Part shown: positions 35,053 to 46,750 of the stretch, in pieces
How the letters are laid out: the number at the start of each line of letters is the position of its first letter
Position numbering within the stretch: the stretch's first letter is position 1
Source of the DNA: Atkinsonella hypoxylon
Lineage: Eukaryota > Ascomycota > Sordariomycetes > Hypocreales > Clavicipitaceae
Length of the DNA: 64,000 nucleotides
Assembly (NCBI GenBank): GCA_000729835.1
Contig: JFHB01000123.1
Span: 1 to 64,000 of the forward strand
Direction of reading: 5' to 3'
Made by a program: the position numbers and the translations under genes
Notes under the pieces: model-generated
Told to the model about the DNA's origin: nothing
The model's database searches: none
The model's input: only the letters and a program-made list of their open reading frames with translations

Positions 35053-38000
35053 TCATGTCCACCCCTCCACATGCTCCATCTCCATCTCATCTCGATCACC
35101 AGCCCACCCTTCTAGCCTCTCCAGCTCGCGACTAAAGAAGTCCTGCTCGTCCCTCATGGCCAGACGTATATCCGGCGCAATCTGGTCCGGGTACGTCCTC
35201 ACATTGAACCAGTGCGTAAGACTCCTCAGCGCCTGCTCCAGAGGCAGCGCTGCATCCACCTCGGCATCCACATCGCTGCCGGCAAGCCACTCGTCGCGCA
35301 GCTCTGGCCGGCAATGCAGGTACACGGCTGTTATGACCCGCATGTTGGACTGGCGCCACTTGCGCCCACAGTAGGGAACCTGGTGTTTGAAGAGCTTGAG
35401 CGTGTACAGACGGAGTTCGGGCTGGGGAATGCGCAGGGACTTGCGGAGAATGGTGGACGATTTGTACTGCACGAGGAGCAGGTTGCGGTGGGCCTTGTGC
35501 TTGCAAATCTTCTGGAGAACACGGAGATAGTTGATGAGGGAGAAGAAGTTGCGCCAGGAGAAGTCGGTGATGGGCTCTTCGGGCAGTGCGTTGACGGGAT
35601 ATCCCAACTCGTCTACCTCTGGCCGCGTGGAGGTCTGGTCGTCACCACCTTCACCTTCTTCCTCGACTCCTTCCTCGGCGACGGCTTGGGCTGCGACAGG
35701 GGCTCTGGTTCTCTTGATAGGGGGTGGCACTGCCTCGTCTTCGCTGTCTTGTCCTCCGTCGAGTTCGCTTGCTTGAGGTTCGTGGTTCCGGTCCTCATGC
35801 GCGTGTCCTGCTTCCCCTCTGTCCTGTTCGTTTTCCAAGTTACTGTCAGGTCTGTCCTTGAATTTCGATCGGAGGTTGCAGAAGTGGAAGAAGCTGTGGC
35901 CGTCCGTTAGTTAGTATGCTGTTGGGAAGGAAACTGACGCGGCGGCAGCCATGTTTACACACCTGTTTTCAACTCTGTCCATTTTGCTGTCGACAACGTG
36001 CTGGACATCCTGATGCGCGAAAAGCTTCAACACCAACGGAATGTAATTTGAATCTAGTAGGAGTTGTGTAAAGTATTCGAATTTGAGGACGTCTGTTGCA
36101 GATCAAGTTAGAACTGAGACAGTTGCTTTGTAAGAGATGATGAAACAGCGAGACTTACGAGAGAGCCGTAGCCACTTCAGCAATAATAGAAGAATGCCTG
36201 TCGTTGCTTTAGATGTGATCTCCCTCGTCCTCGCTGCGTCAACTTCTTCCGCTGAAGAGTCCGGCTCTTCTTGTGCGGCGCCTATTTGTCCCGATGCGTC
36301 CGGAATTCTCGGCCCATTGGGACCGTTGTTCGGTCCAGAATTGTTATTTCCTCTGCCTGCTCCGCCATTGGGCATGTGACTTGTTTGCTGAGCCACGACT
36401 GCAGTCACATTTACTAAGATTGGCCGCAGCAATACAATGACGAGGGACTGGAGGTGAGGAAGAGATGTTTTGTAGAACCGCTCTACAGCCACTAGTCGTT
36501 GCTTATCTCTTTCAGTCAATCGATCTGGATGCGGTCCAAAGTCCACTTCGGCCCCGCCATGAGGTTGAGCCTTGGGCTTTTTTGGCTTATCCTCTGCCTT
36601 GATCTCTTTTAAAACGTCCCTCTCTTCAAGCGTCAGCTCCCCAAGATCAAGATCCTCGATCTCGTCGTCGTCATCATCATCATCATCATCATCATCGGCC
36701 CAGCCACGTTCACATTTGAGGAACTGCTCTCGCTCTTCCCAAATTTGCCGTGTTGCTCTTGTCATGCGGACCCGGGAAGAGAACAATTCGCCAGCTTCCA
36801 AAATGGATGCCGGAATATCGCTACCCTGCCATCTTCGACTGACTATGGAGTCATCGATGCCGGTCATTCCCTTGCCCCCCGCGCTGTTACTAGTTGCATC
36901 TAACGGGGGGTACATAAAGGGGAAATTTTGGTTCGTCTGGTAATTCTGCTTCTTTCCTGATTTGCCGCCCACTCCAGGCGATGGTGGTGGTGACGGCGCA
37001 GGCGTCGCGATATGAACAGGCTGGTTCAAGATAGAAGCACCGCCAATCTGAGACTGTCCTGGTGTCGAGATGATGCCATTGTTGCCATTGTGACGCGTTG
37101 ATTGATTGGGTATTGGAGGTAAAAGGGAGGTATCTTCCAGAGGTACCACAGGTTGCGGTGGGACATAAGCGGGATATTTCGAGGTAATTTCCTGCCGAAA
37201 CACATGGTAGTCGAGAGGTGATGCGGTGATTGTAGTTTTGCCAAGCCCCTGATTTATTTCGGACATGACGGACTTGATCGACGCAAGATCCTTGAGTCCG
37301 CCAAACACAAGTAAGATTGATTTCCAGAATAGCAAGAAAATCTGCGGCAACACCCATCACGAGTCAGCTTTTATCCCCTCACCCCCTTTCTCCCTCTGCG
37401 CCAGACGAGATGGTTACTTACCTGCGTAAGCGGCATCGAGTTCGACTCGTCCCATCGCAATTTCGACGTAGCTGTCATCATAAATTCCACCAACGGCGGC
37501 TCCAACTCCACTGCAGCAGATGATTAGCCCTCATACCATCCTGTTTCCATCTCTGCGCCACAACTTACGCAGCGCCTTGCACGACGAAGACATAACTGGC
37601 GCATCATTCAAAGTCTCCTGAATAGCAATGTATATGATCGTCATCAAATTCATCAATTCATCCTGCGCCTCCTGTGGGCTCGCCTGCTGGTGGATATCCC
37701 CCGACCTGATACGGACGTGTTAGTGTATCACACCGCCGCCAGCAAAGGGCCATGGGACTCACCAATGCAGCTCAAAGCAGTTTCTCAAAGCCTCCCATAT
37801 CACGGGCAGCCCATCCAGCGAGGTCAAGTATTCCACACCTGCCTTGATAGCTTGCAGCTGCGACGCACTAGCAATGGACGAACCATCTCCATCCGCAGCA
37901 TTAGGCAGCGCAGTGTCTCCCCAGCGTCCCAACACAAGATACACGATCTTGCCTATCGAGGCCGCTTTCAGTGCCGCATCATTAGATTGAACACCCGCAA

Positions 38001-38511
38001 TCGCGGCCCTCACAAATCTTGCCCTCGTGTCATGATCTGCATCGTCCCATGAGTTCTGGCCGTCTGATTTTTGACTCCAATGCCACTCAAACGCCTTCTG
38101 AGCGGCATTTAGGCGAATCCATTGCCAGAACTGATACACAAACCACTCGTCTATCTCCTCTGCATGCGGGCCCATATCGGAGTAAACGAAAGCGTAGGCC
38201 ACCGGTTCGGCACGGTTGACTTCGGCGACGATGCGGCGCAGCTGGAGAAGCGATAGGGAATCGGTCGGCGCCGCAGTCTGCTGCTGCGGCTGTGCATCTG
38301 GGCCGGCTGGCCCTAGCCCAGCTACTGCGAGGCCTGAAGGAAAGGTGTTTCGCTGAAGGCCGGGTCGTGATGGCGGTGCCGGCACGGGGGGCTTCTCAAC
38401 TTGGTCAGTCCCTCGACCAGCGGCAGCCACTTCTCCCGTATCGGCCACATCGTCCGTGGGCCCAAGCTGCTCCAGGGCCTTTGCAGAACCGGCTTTTGAC
38501 GCAGGCCGCAT
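35053..38511 (-). CDS. ham-2: STRIPAK scaffold subunit, HAM-2/PRO22/Far11 family
   Basis: Striatin-interacting protein (STRIP1/2, Far11, HAM-2 in Neurospora, PRO22 in Sordaria), a scaffold of the STRIPAK phosphatase-kinase complex at the nuclear envelope and ER, needed for hyphal fusion and fruiting. Six minus-strand exons (38511-37763, 37705-37569, 37510-37422, 37341-36159, 36092-35963, 35893-35053) close in phase and give 1,042 residues. N-terminal N1221-type domain: SLLQLRRIVAEVNRAEPVAY, EEIDEWFVYQFWQWI, IVYLVLGRWGD, LLFWKSILLVFGG. Central acidic run of about eleven Asp (encoded near 36660-36695). C-terminal DUF3402-type domain: FEYFTQLLLDSNYIPLVLKL, then DFSWRNFFSLINYLRVLQKI, YTLKLFKHQVPYCGRKWRQ and LTHWFNVRTYP. 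All family marks are intact. A DUF2011 gene and vib-1 lie upstream on the same strand. Confidence 0.94.
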
Positions 38512-39209
38512 GTTGCGCAGAGTTGGGCTGTGAAAAGACGCCGGACAGTCTTGAAGGATTTCAGCTCCGGGATGTCGCAGACGGCGTCGTCCTTGCAAGA
38601 CGCATTGCGCGCCGGCGAAGAGCTGAGGGTGGTTTGCTCGAGCCTCAGTCCATCTGCTGCGCCGAGTCTCGATGTGCAATCGGCCAGGCGCGGTTACGCT
38701 CGTCGTTGCCGGATGTCGCGTTGAGAGCTGTTGGGAGCTGTTGGGAGCAATGGGAGCAATGGGAGGACACTCGCAGACTCGAACTCGGTGGTTTGACTGT
38801 CTAGATTAGCTGTAGGCGCTTTGCAAGGACAGGCGGTGGATGTTAGGCCAAGCGAGTTCATTGGCCAGCGTAGCGACTCCAACCATGAACAACAAATACT
38901 AAACGGACAATGGCTTTGAACTCGACAGCGTTACATGAATAGAGGGGGAAAGGTTAAAAAAAAAACCCCGAGTTAGAAGATGGAGAATTCAATCTTCCAG
39001 CGCCGTTGTTTTTTGTCCTACACTGACACTAAATTAAAGTACAATACAATGTAGCCGCGCTGATTACCATACGACAAAGTGGGAATTGACCTCTCATCAT
39101 GCACCCAACTTTGACGAATTTGGATATAAATGGTCTGACAGCCTTAGAAAATCCGCCACATATGTTGAAGTCGAGGAAAACCACAACCACCTGTAGTCCA
39201 AGCAAAGAC
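38512..39209. other. Intergenic, ham-2 promoter side
   Basis: About 700 bp between the ham-2 ATG and the stop of the DUF2011 gene. A small GGGAGCTGTT/GGGAGCAAT repeat lies at about 38725-38765 and an A-run at 38957-38966. No gene is seen. Confidence 0.5.
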
Positions 39210-40058
39210 CTACTCACCGTCCGAGTCCCCATCGCTACCTCCATCCCCCTTCCCGGCCCTCGTCTCCTTACTCTTAGCCCTCCTCCTCAACTTCTTCAAT
39301 CGATTCAACCTCTTCTTCTTCTCCCTCAAATGCTCCCCCTTGTCCATCGTCCTCCTCTTCTCCGCCTCCTCCTCCAACCTCCTCGCCCTGGCTCTCAGCC
39401 GCTGCGCCATCCTCCTCTTCTTCCCAGGACGTTTCCTCTTCCCGACATGCTCCCCTTCTCCATTTCCTACTACATTGGCATTGCCCTTGCCGCCAGGCCT
39501 AGCTTTGCAGGTGATCTTGATTGCCGTGACTTTCCAGGGATACTCCAGTCCCCATGCGGGGGTGTGTGATCGAAGAATGACATCTTCGCCGCTCACCGCG
39601 GCAAAGCGATACTCGTCTCTCTGCATCTGAGAGGTACTCTGCGCCATGTAATGGGACGGCGGTCGACGGCGGGCCAGCGCGCCTCCTTGTTGAGGGCCAG
39701 TGTCGTCGTCCAGCGTGACCTTTGTGGGAACGGCGGAGGAAAAGAGGCGGAATTCGAACTCGCCTGCTTCCTCGGGGTCTTGCGCATCGTCCGCTGAAGC
39801 TCGTTCGCGGGGGCGGTGACTTGGTGGCGGTTTGGACGGCGAGCTCGACCCCGGAGTATCTAAGCCCAGTGTCTTTGCGACCTGTGCGCTGAGCCGCGCC
39901 TGCAGCGTTGCATCAGTTGGACTACATCCTTCGCTCAACGAGTCTGCATCCGACTCGTTGAGGTCCTCGCGACGGACTCTGATGGAGAACAGGTCAGCGG
40001 GGGACTGGCCTCTTGGGCTATGGCTCACTGACCTCTTGGCTTCGGGGAGCTCAAACAT
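39210..40058 (-). CDS. DUF2011 fungal protein, nuclear-type
   Basis: DUF2011-type protein (PF09428), 264 residues, function unknown. Exons are 40058-40033 and 39978-39210; the 54-nt intron is in frame and open but its removal gives MFELPEAKRVRREDL, the usual start of the family. Marks are EFEFRLFSS in the middle and WGLEYPWKVTAIKI before a strongly basic, helix-forming tail (RKRPGKKRRMAQRLRAR and several KKRLNRLKKLRRR-like repeats) that looks like a nuclear or nucleolar signal and possibly an RNA-binding coiled coil. The stop TAG lies inside a GTGAGTAG sequence, so a further exon is possible. An in-frame upstream ATG exists at 40145 but gives no family sequence. Confidence 0.8.
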   Translation of the reverse strand: MFELPEAKRSVSHSPRGQSPADLFSIRVRREDLNESDADSLSEGCSPTDATLQARLSAQVAKTLGLDTPGSSSPSKPPPSHRPRERASADDAQDPEEAGEFEFRLFSSAVPTKVTLDDDTGPQQGGALARRRPPSHYMAQSTSQMQRDEYRFAAVSGEDVILRSHTPAWGLEYPWKVTAIKITCKARPGGKGNANVVGNGEGEHVGKRKRPGKKRRMAQRLRARARRLEEEAEKRRTMDKGEHLREKKKRLNRLKKLRRRAKSKETRAGKGDGGSDGDSDGE

Positions 40059-41344
40059 GTTTTTCCGACCTAGTGTCTCGTCATGTCGAACAAACAAGCT
40101 ATTGAGCGAATGCCGAGGCACGTTGTAGGCTAGGCTTGCTCGCAATGAAGCGTTTGTCTGAAGCGGAATTTTGGCATTTACAAGTCGGCCCCGAGACAGT
40201 GGGGACCGAACGCCTTTCTTATCTTATCGTGCCCAGCCAACATCCAACATCCCTACATCCCTACATCCCTACGTCCCGACCCTCGGCAAAAGAAGCGCTA
40301 GCCGCTCGATCCCATCAAGCCCAAGCGCGCTAACACCAATAGTCAAGCCAGGTCCGAAACGCCATTGTTGCACCATCGACCTCACCCGCAGCCCGCATCA
40401 TCGACGTCAAAATCAAACATCTCAAGATCGTGCCTACTGAGCCTGGAAGAAACATGGCCAAGTAATCTGCCGACGTGCAAATTTCACCAGGCTAGAGTCG
40501 AAACCGAAGTATCACTGTTCCAAGAACAGAACGAAGCACAGATGTCCGTCGCTATGCTTAACGGACGCATCCTGTCATCTATTTATTTCACTGTCCATGA
40601 CGGGAGGGTGGCATGAAATGAAGAGTACATTGAAAAAAAAAAATTTTTTTGACAAGTCTCCGGCGCCGTGAAAAGTACATCTGCCAAAAAAACTCCCTTC
40701 GTTTCCAAAAATTTCCATGCTCGCCAAAATATTCACAAGGTGGCGGAATCGTTGATACCTCATCACGCCAAACTCCCACTATCCGACGCAAGGTCTTAAG
40801 CATACCCCGTTGCTATGCCTGAATCATAGTCCTCTGCGACTTTTAACCCTCGCGCCTCTGCTCCGAAAATGCACATGTATATACATATGTGATTTGTTCT
40901 TTCCCGCTTTGCCAGGAGTACAACCTGGTCTGTCGAAAGGCACGAAAAATTCATGATGGTCTCCTCTGTCGTCTGACATATTACAAAAACTTGATTTTTG
41001 AGCCTTCATTCCCGTCTGCCATCCTGGTTGAGGAATGTATTACGCAGAAGCGCTCCTCATGGGGGAAGGGATAGCGGCGAAACCAGCGCCAGCACTGATC
41101 CAGGACAAGACTAACTACTGGCAGACTAGTCTGACCATCAGACGATCCTCTCAAATGAAAATTGGTAAAGCTTCGAGAGATCAATAAGATGCCGAGAATG
41201 TGGTGTGGTGAACGTCAAGATATCCAGAAAGGAGAAATGAATGGGTCGCTGCTGTTTTTTTGTCGTATTTGGTCAAGCCAAGACGCTGCTGTAATAGTTC
41301 GCTTAGAGGGAAGAAATGAGTTACATTTGCTCATCTGTAATTCA
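40059..41344. other. Intergenic between vib-1 stop and DUF2011 start
   Basis: Contains a CATCCCTA tandem stretch (about 40245-40275), a short A/T palindromic run (about 40633-40649) and no recognised gene. Frames overlapping the vib-1 3' end on the plus strand are antisense shadows. Confidence 0.5.
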
Positions 41345-43498
41345 TCATGCTGCTGTCCAGGAATAGTTGTTCATGCTGTCGAAGGAACCCCGAGCGCTAC
41401 TGTTGTAGGAAGGGGTTTCATGCTTCAGCGGCGGAATTCCAGAATAGTATCTTCCATCATGGCCAGCATACGAAAGATGAGAGGTTGCTTCAGCGGCTGT
41501 TGTAGTCCAGGTGTTGGCAGAGGGATAGTAATCCCTTCCTGCGGGAGGATTGGCAGTGGGTGACACGTCGCCCACTCCGCTGTTGATGCCTCGGAAGGAA
41601 CCATATCTGTAGTCCGGGCCCTCGGAGTGATTAATCGATCCATTGCTGTGTACAGGCTGATGGCCCTGGTGCCGGGGACTTTTGGATGGTCTTGGGTTGC
41701 CATCCATGTAACGAGGCATCGCAAAAGCACTTTCAGATCCAATCGTGGCAGTGCTGCCAGGAATCTGCGGCGTTGACGAGGTCGTATAGTTGTACTGCGA
41801 CCGAAGACTCGGTTGGCTCTGGTCTGCCGTTGTCAATGGGACAGGTACGGACGATGTCATCGAAGTATGGAGCGGGAGTTCATGCGGTTCATTAGCAAAG
41901 CCCGACGAACTTGACAGTGGTATTTTTGAGTAAGGATCAGACGCGACGGTTGACGAGACCGAAGGGTTCCAGGAAGGATACGAACTAGTCGCAGTAACAA
42001 GTGTCAGTGCATCTTTCTCCATCATGTAGCCATTATGTAGCCATTATGTAGCCATCTCGAAACCTAACTCACTCTCGGAGTTTCTCTCCGACTGTTACAA
42101 AGGGGGAAAGGGTTTAGCCTAGGCCAAGGTTTTCTGGCCCAAGCAAAAAGAACTTACTTCGATCTCATCGCACTCACGGTTGGGTTATGCGTCTTGGGTG
42201 GGCTAAAGGTGAAGGCAGATCGAGGCACCTGCATGTCCACATTTCTAGCCTTGCCATCCTGCTTGAGGCTAATGGCACTGGCAACAACACCGAGACCAGT
42301 CTCAACCAGAGCCTGGCCTCTTGAACCAGCGCTAGATCCCAGCAGAGGAATCTCTTTGCGAGCCTGGAAATTGCGCGGACTTCGGCCACGAACCACAATC
42401 GGGGCAGTGATCGACTCTGACAGAACAACCTTGGCGTTATCAGACAAAGTACCAAACACCTTCAAGTGCAGAACAAAATGTTGCTGGAGCTCCTTTCTCC
42501 GGCCATTGTTGGCGGTTGCACTGCGTGCTTGTTAGAAAGATCTGCACTCCACGCCATTCATTCTCTCCAAGTTCATCATCAAAGGATGCTTACATTCTGA
42601 ATTGCAGCCGACGCCAACCGATGGGATACACAGCAAATTCTCCATCAGCCTCTGCCCCTTCATCTTGAAAGGGAATCAGAGGCAGAGGAGACGGTTCTTG
42701 GTCCGGCCCTTGGCTGATATCGGGGGAGTTCGGTGGAGGTGTTTTCCATGGAATGACAATGAGACGAACCGGGTTTCCGTCGACAGACTCAATGGCTGAG
42801 ACTGCGACTTCCATGTTGCTAACAGGCAGCGTCTCGTTGGCATCGTTCACGACAGATAGTTGGCCCCGGGGCATGACCAGCGAGCCGCTGATTTGGAACA
42901 AGTTGCGTCGGTAGCAGGTCAGCTCAGGTTGAATGGTACCACCATCGCTCGTATTAGTAGGCATCTCAGATAAGAAGAACATGCCATGCAACTGCGCAGA
43001 CAGTTCCAGCTGTTGTACCCGACCTTGATGGTCAACCACGGTAGACTTGTCGTGGGAGCGTCGAAAGGAAAGCAATTTATGATCCTGGTTCATCGAGAGT
43101 CGGGAGCCGTCGTCTCTCATATCATGGACGATTTCTTGGTATGCAGGCTGTTCAGCTTGCGAGAAGGACCGTTTTATACCCGAGTATGAATTTTGTCGCT
43201 CGTACGAGGCCGAGTCATCATGAGAATATCGGTTGTAAGAGTAAGGATGCTCCATCTCACTCCGTGGTCTTGCCGATAGGTGTGCTGATGAGGGCCCGTG
43301 AATAGACGAATCCATACTTCCGAGACGGTTGGGCAAGTGCGAGGAGCTGCCATAGTTTGACCATAGGCTGGAATGGGCGTGGTCTCCTCGAAGCTCCGTC
43401 ATCGTGGCTGGTGGGTATGTCGATGTGGTCATCATGTGCATATACCTCGGCGAAGCAGGAGAGGTCGTCGCGCAAGGGGGATACTGCTGGTAGTCCAC
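41345..43498 (-). CDS. vib-1: NDT80/PhoG-type transcription factor, VIB-1/XprG
   Basis: NDT80-family (p53-like fold) transcription factor of the VIB-1/XprG type, which controls secreted proteases, carbon/nitrogen starvation responses and heterokaryon incompatibility death. The minus-strand exons (43498-42594, 42520-42158, 41984-41345) close in phase and give about 635 residues. The DNA-binding domain spans about 160-410: LLSFRRSHDKSTVVDHQGRV, QPELTCYRRNLFQISGSLVM, GWRRLQFRIATANNGRRKEL across intron 1, and LHLKVFGTL. RGRSPRNFQARKEIPLLG is the hallmark. The tail is Ser/Pro/Tyr rich and ends NYSWTAA. The codon at 43498 is GTG, not ATG; the first in-frame ATG is 43441, and an upstream exon joining at an acceptor near 43552 is possible. 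Intron 2 (173 nt) carries a small tandem repeat. A 14.6 kb gene-free region lies upstream, room for complex control. Confidence 0.92.
42024..42056. repeat. Intronic 11-bp tandem repeat, 3 copies
   Basis: ATGTAGCCATT-type units lie inside vib-1 intron 2. They introduce stop codons in the reading frame of the last exon, which supports treating this stretch as intron. Confidence 0.7.
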
Positions 43499-44500
43499 AA
43501 TGTCGAGTCCGACGCAAAGATGAGCGAAGCAGTCCCGTTGTGCCCAAAGAAGCTGTGTTGGTCCGTTTCAAATATAAGGCAGACAACCGGAAGAGACGAA
43601 AGCAACGACGGCGGTAACTATCAGGCGTTTTTTTTTTTTTTTTTTTCCTTGGAGTTCAAGCTTGCTATCGACGATCAGACGGCAAGAGACGGCAACAACT
43701 CTGGCCTTTTTTGCCTTTACACGAGCCGAGTCGTTGGGAGAGGGAGAGAGAGATACTTGTATGTCCAGCTGACACAGTAATGAGGAGGAAACTGGAGTAT
43801 GGCCACCATGATAAACACGAGGACCAAAGGTTACGGGTGAGTAGTTCTACTTGTATACATACATGCATACAATAATACATACATAATGACTACCTGCCTA
43901 CGGAGTACCTACCTACATAATACACTGATGGATCCTCCCCGGGACGGCAGATGCTGTGGATGCTTGTGGATGCTATGGAGGGGCGTGTGGTCGTAAAAGG
44001 CCCGGCACTGAGCCGGGTACATCTGGGATTTGTTGATTCTTATGACCAGGGCTGGCGTTGGCAACAAGTGACGGGAGCTAATAGGAGTTGCAATGCAAAT
44101 CCATGGCGTCTCTGGAGCAAATTGGAACTAGTTATTCAAAGCACCGAGCCTTGCGCAAGTCGACAGGACCACCGTGCTAGCATCGATGCGGATGGCGGCA
44201 AATCATGTTTCGAGGCCATCGATCCAGAGGAGCCAGATGGCATACACGATTATTACATGTCCCGCAGTTGCGCACGCGGACAGCAGACAAGTTCTTCGCA
44301 GCTTCGTGCAGCCGTCTGTGTCTATACTGGGAAGGACAAGTCGATGAAGGGGGGAGGGCGAGCCGAGCAAAAAGCTCGAGCCTCGTGGGCAAAAGATTAT
44401 ACCCGCAAGAGACGGTATCTGGTATATCTCTCTCGGCCCAATGGCGAGATATAATGTCTCAAAGTGAGCAGGGCCAGGAATCAAAAACCCACTGACTGAC

Positions 44501-44536
44501 TACCTACCTACCTACCTACCTACCTACCTACCTACC
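44501..44536. repeat. Microsatellite (TACC)9
   Basis: Nine perfect TACC units, followed by imperfect TTCC/TACT units to about 44563. Confidence 0.9.
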
Positions 44537-45474
44537 TTCCTTCCTACCTACTTACCTACTTATCTACTCCGTACCTCACGGCGCTCACCTCCATCCCAGG
44601 GAGCAACGAGGGTCGTGTGGTTCGTGCCTGTCGTCTTACCGTCAATGAACTGTCTTCTACAGTATTATGCACAGGGCTTGAATTACCCCAGGAGCACAAA
44701 GGGACCTGGGCCCTAAATGCTGCCCATGACAGATGGACGGTTACGTTGGGGGCGAGATCAAGTCCGACAGTACGGGAAATGCAGCCGTGGCATGGAACAT
44801 GGGGCCCAGACAGAATAGACATCATGAACGCAAGTACAAGATCGAGCACAGCATACTACAGTACGGATTGTCCCGTACACAAGCCGCCAGAACCCCCAGC
44901 AAGGTCCTTTGCGAATCACCAAGCGGCACGCCCCTCGGCCGTCGACCTATCGAATGTTTGCCGAAGAGGAGGCTAGGAGACTCTCTCCTCGTCCCTTGTC
45001 TGATCAAAGGGACAGGCAGGGATGGGTGGGTGGGTGAGGGAGGAACGCCGTCCGCCCGTCAGAAGTCAAGGCAGGACTGAAGAAGAAACTCAAGAGCCTC
45101 CTCCCCACAGCCCCGAGTACCTAGGTACAGTGTGTACATACCATACCAGCGCTGGAAACATGTTGGTAGCGCGACTCTGGTATTATGGATCCCATCCGAG
45201 CGTAACAGGGTGGAATCGACAGAGACAACCCGCACACAAGACCGCAGGGGGCAGGCTGTGGGCCGTGAGCCATGGGCCGGTGGCCGTGAGAAAGAGCTAC
45301 AAGGCAATCAGTTTATGTAGGTAAGTATGAATTACATGTACTCACAGTAAGTACTGTTCCTCACTGAACAGACCTCATGGCTCAAGCCCATATTCCGGGA
45401 ACTTGGTGGGACCCGATTCTCTACAGTACTACACCGAGTATCAGTATGTCTAGGCATTACTTAAATGTACGGAG

Positions 45475-45554
45475 TACAGTACAGTACAGTATCGTACAGT
45501 ACAGTATCGTACAGTACAGTATAGTACAGTATAGTATAGTATAGTATAGTATAG
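45475..45554. repeat. Pentamer array, 16 units (TACAG/TATCG/TATAG)
   Basis: Sixteen 5-bp units with ordered variants: TACAG and TATCG alternate in the left part, and TATAG fills the right part. The array begins inside a TACGGAGTA motif. Confidence 0.9.
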
Positions 45555-46386
45555 TATTGATGTATTATTATTGACTCTTCGCTCAACAGATGATATGGGG
45601 GCCATTACCCGATAGACCTGCCTGCCACCCTTCTAGAAGTCTCGTGGTTCCTACAATCAATAAATGGTCAGTTAGTATGAGTTGAGACCAGCCTGTTGTG
45701 TTGTACAACTTCCCTATCCAGCATCAGTCGCAGAAGGCACGAGATCATTGGGATTGCTAGTTGGCGTGTGAGAGCTCCATCCCGATCCTCTTTACCCCAT
45801 TACAATGGCCTATCCCACAATTTGTACCATTCAAGGCCGGCCAGCGTTACTCCGCAAAGATTGGCTTTTTGTGGGAAAGCAGCTATGTCAGGTGCCAGTG
45901 GCTGATACTGACAAGAGTCGGCCGATAGATTGGTTACGGCTTTTGACAATATATAGTTCACGCGGAGTAGTTCTAGGCATATAGATCATGTAAACCCATG
46001 AATGAGCGATTGACAGATTATCCGCAATGCGGTGTCTCAGGTCGTGGTCCATGGCACTCCGGCATCTCTATAAGCTTCAGAAGTATGTAAATGTATGTGA
46101 ATGTTTTTCTAGCAGGTTTGTGTCGGCCGAGTGCCTTGAGTGCTTTTTGATCTCGTGCTGCGCAGATGGCATGGCATGGGATCACAAACGAGCAACCGGT
46201 TCGCTCGCTGTTCACATCCCGGACCTTGACCGAGCACGTTGAACGCACGCTTATTGAATGACAGTTTGTCAATGTGTCAATCATTGCCAAACCAAAGCAA
46301 GGATGGCCTGGTGTAAAATGAAAACGGGAAAAGGGTGGTTTCACGGTCATGGTGATGAGTCTCAGGGGAGAGCCCCAATCGAAAGT

Positions 46387-46434
46387 CATCTCCCCAATCA
46401 TCTCCCCAATCATCTCCCCAGTCATCTCCCCAGT
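46387..46434. repeat. Tandem 12-bp repeat, 4 copies
   Basis: CATCTCCCCAAT twice, then CATCTCCCCAGT twice. Confidence 0.9.
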
Positions 46435-46704
46435 CATCACCACCAGCAAGCAGCGATTACGCGGACAGGCAAGACAGAGGCCAGGGTTGGCCGAGGCTCT
46501 ATGAAAGGGTGGGCAGCCCTTTTTCCAACGACCCATTGGTGTCTATTCCGTCCAGGCTATCCTGGATACAGGACCGCTCCCTCCTCCCTCCCTCCTATCA
46601 CCCGCTATCAAGAATGGTGGATCTTGTCGCTGGAGCGGCAGACAGAGAGTGTATGTGGCCATCGTCTCCGGCAGGCTGCCGCTTTCTCGGCCGGCCAGGC
46701 CCTC

Positions 46705-46750
46705 CTGTTGTGGTCTGTTGTGGTCTGTTGTGGTCTGTTGTGGTCTGTTG
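46705..46750. repeat. Tandem 10-bp repeat, 4.6 copies
   Basis: TGGTCTGTTG units repeat perfectly four times after a partial copy. Confidence 0.9.

Noticed and set aside
35212..35910. 232-codon plus-strand frame over ham-2
   Set aside because: Antisense shadow of the conserved last exon of the STRIPAK subunit.
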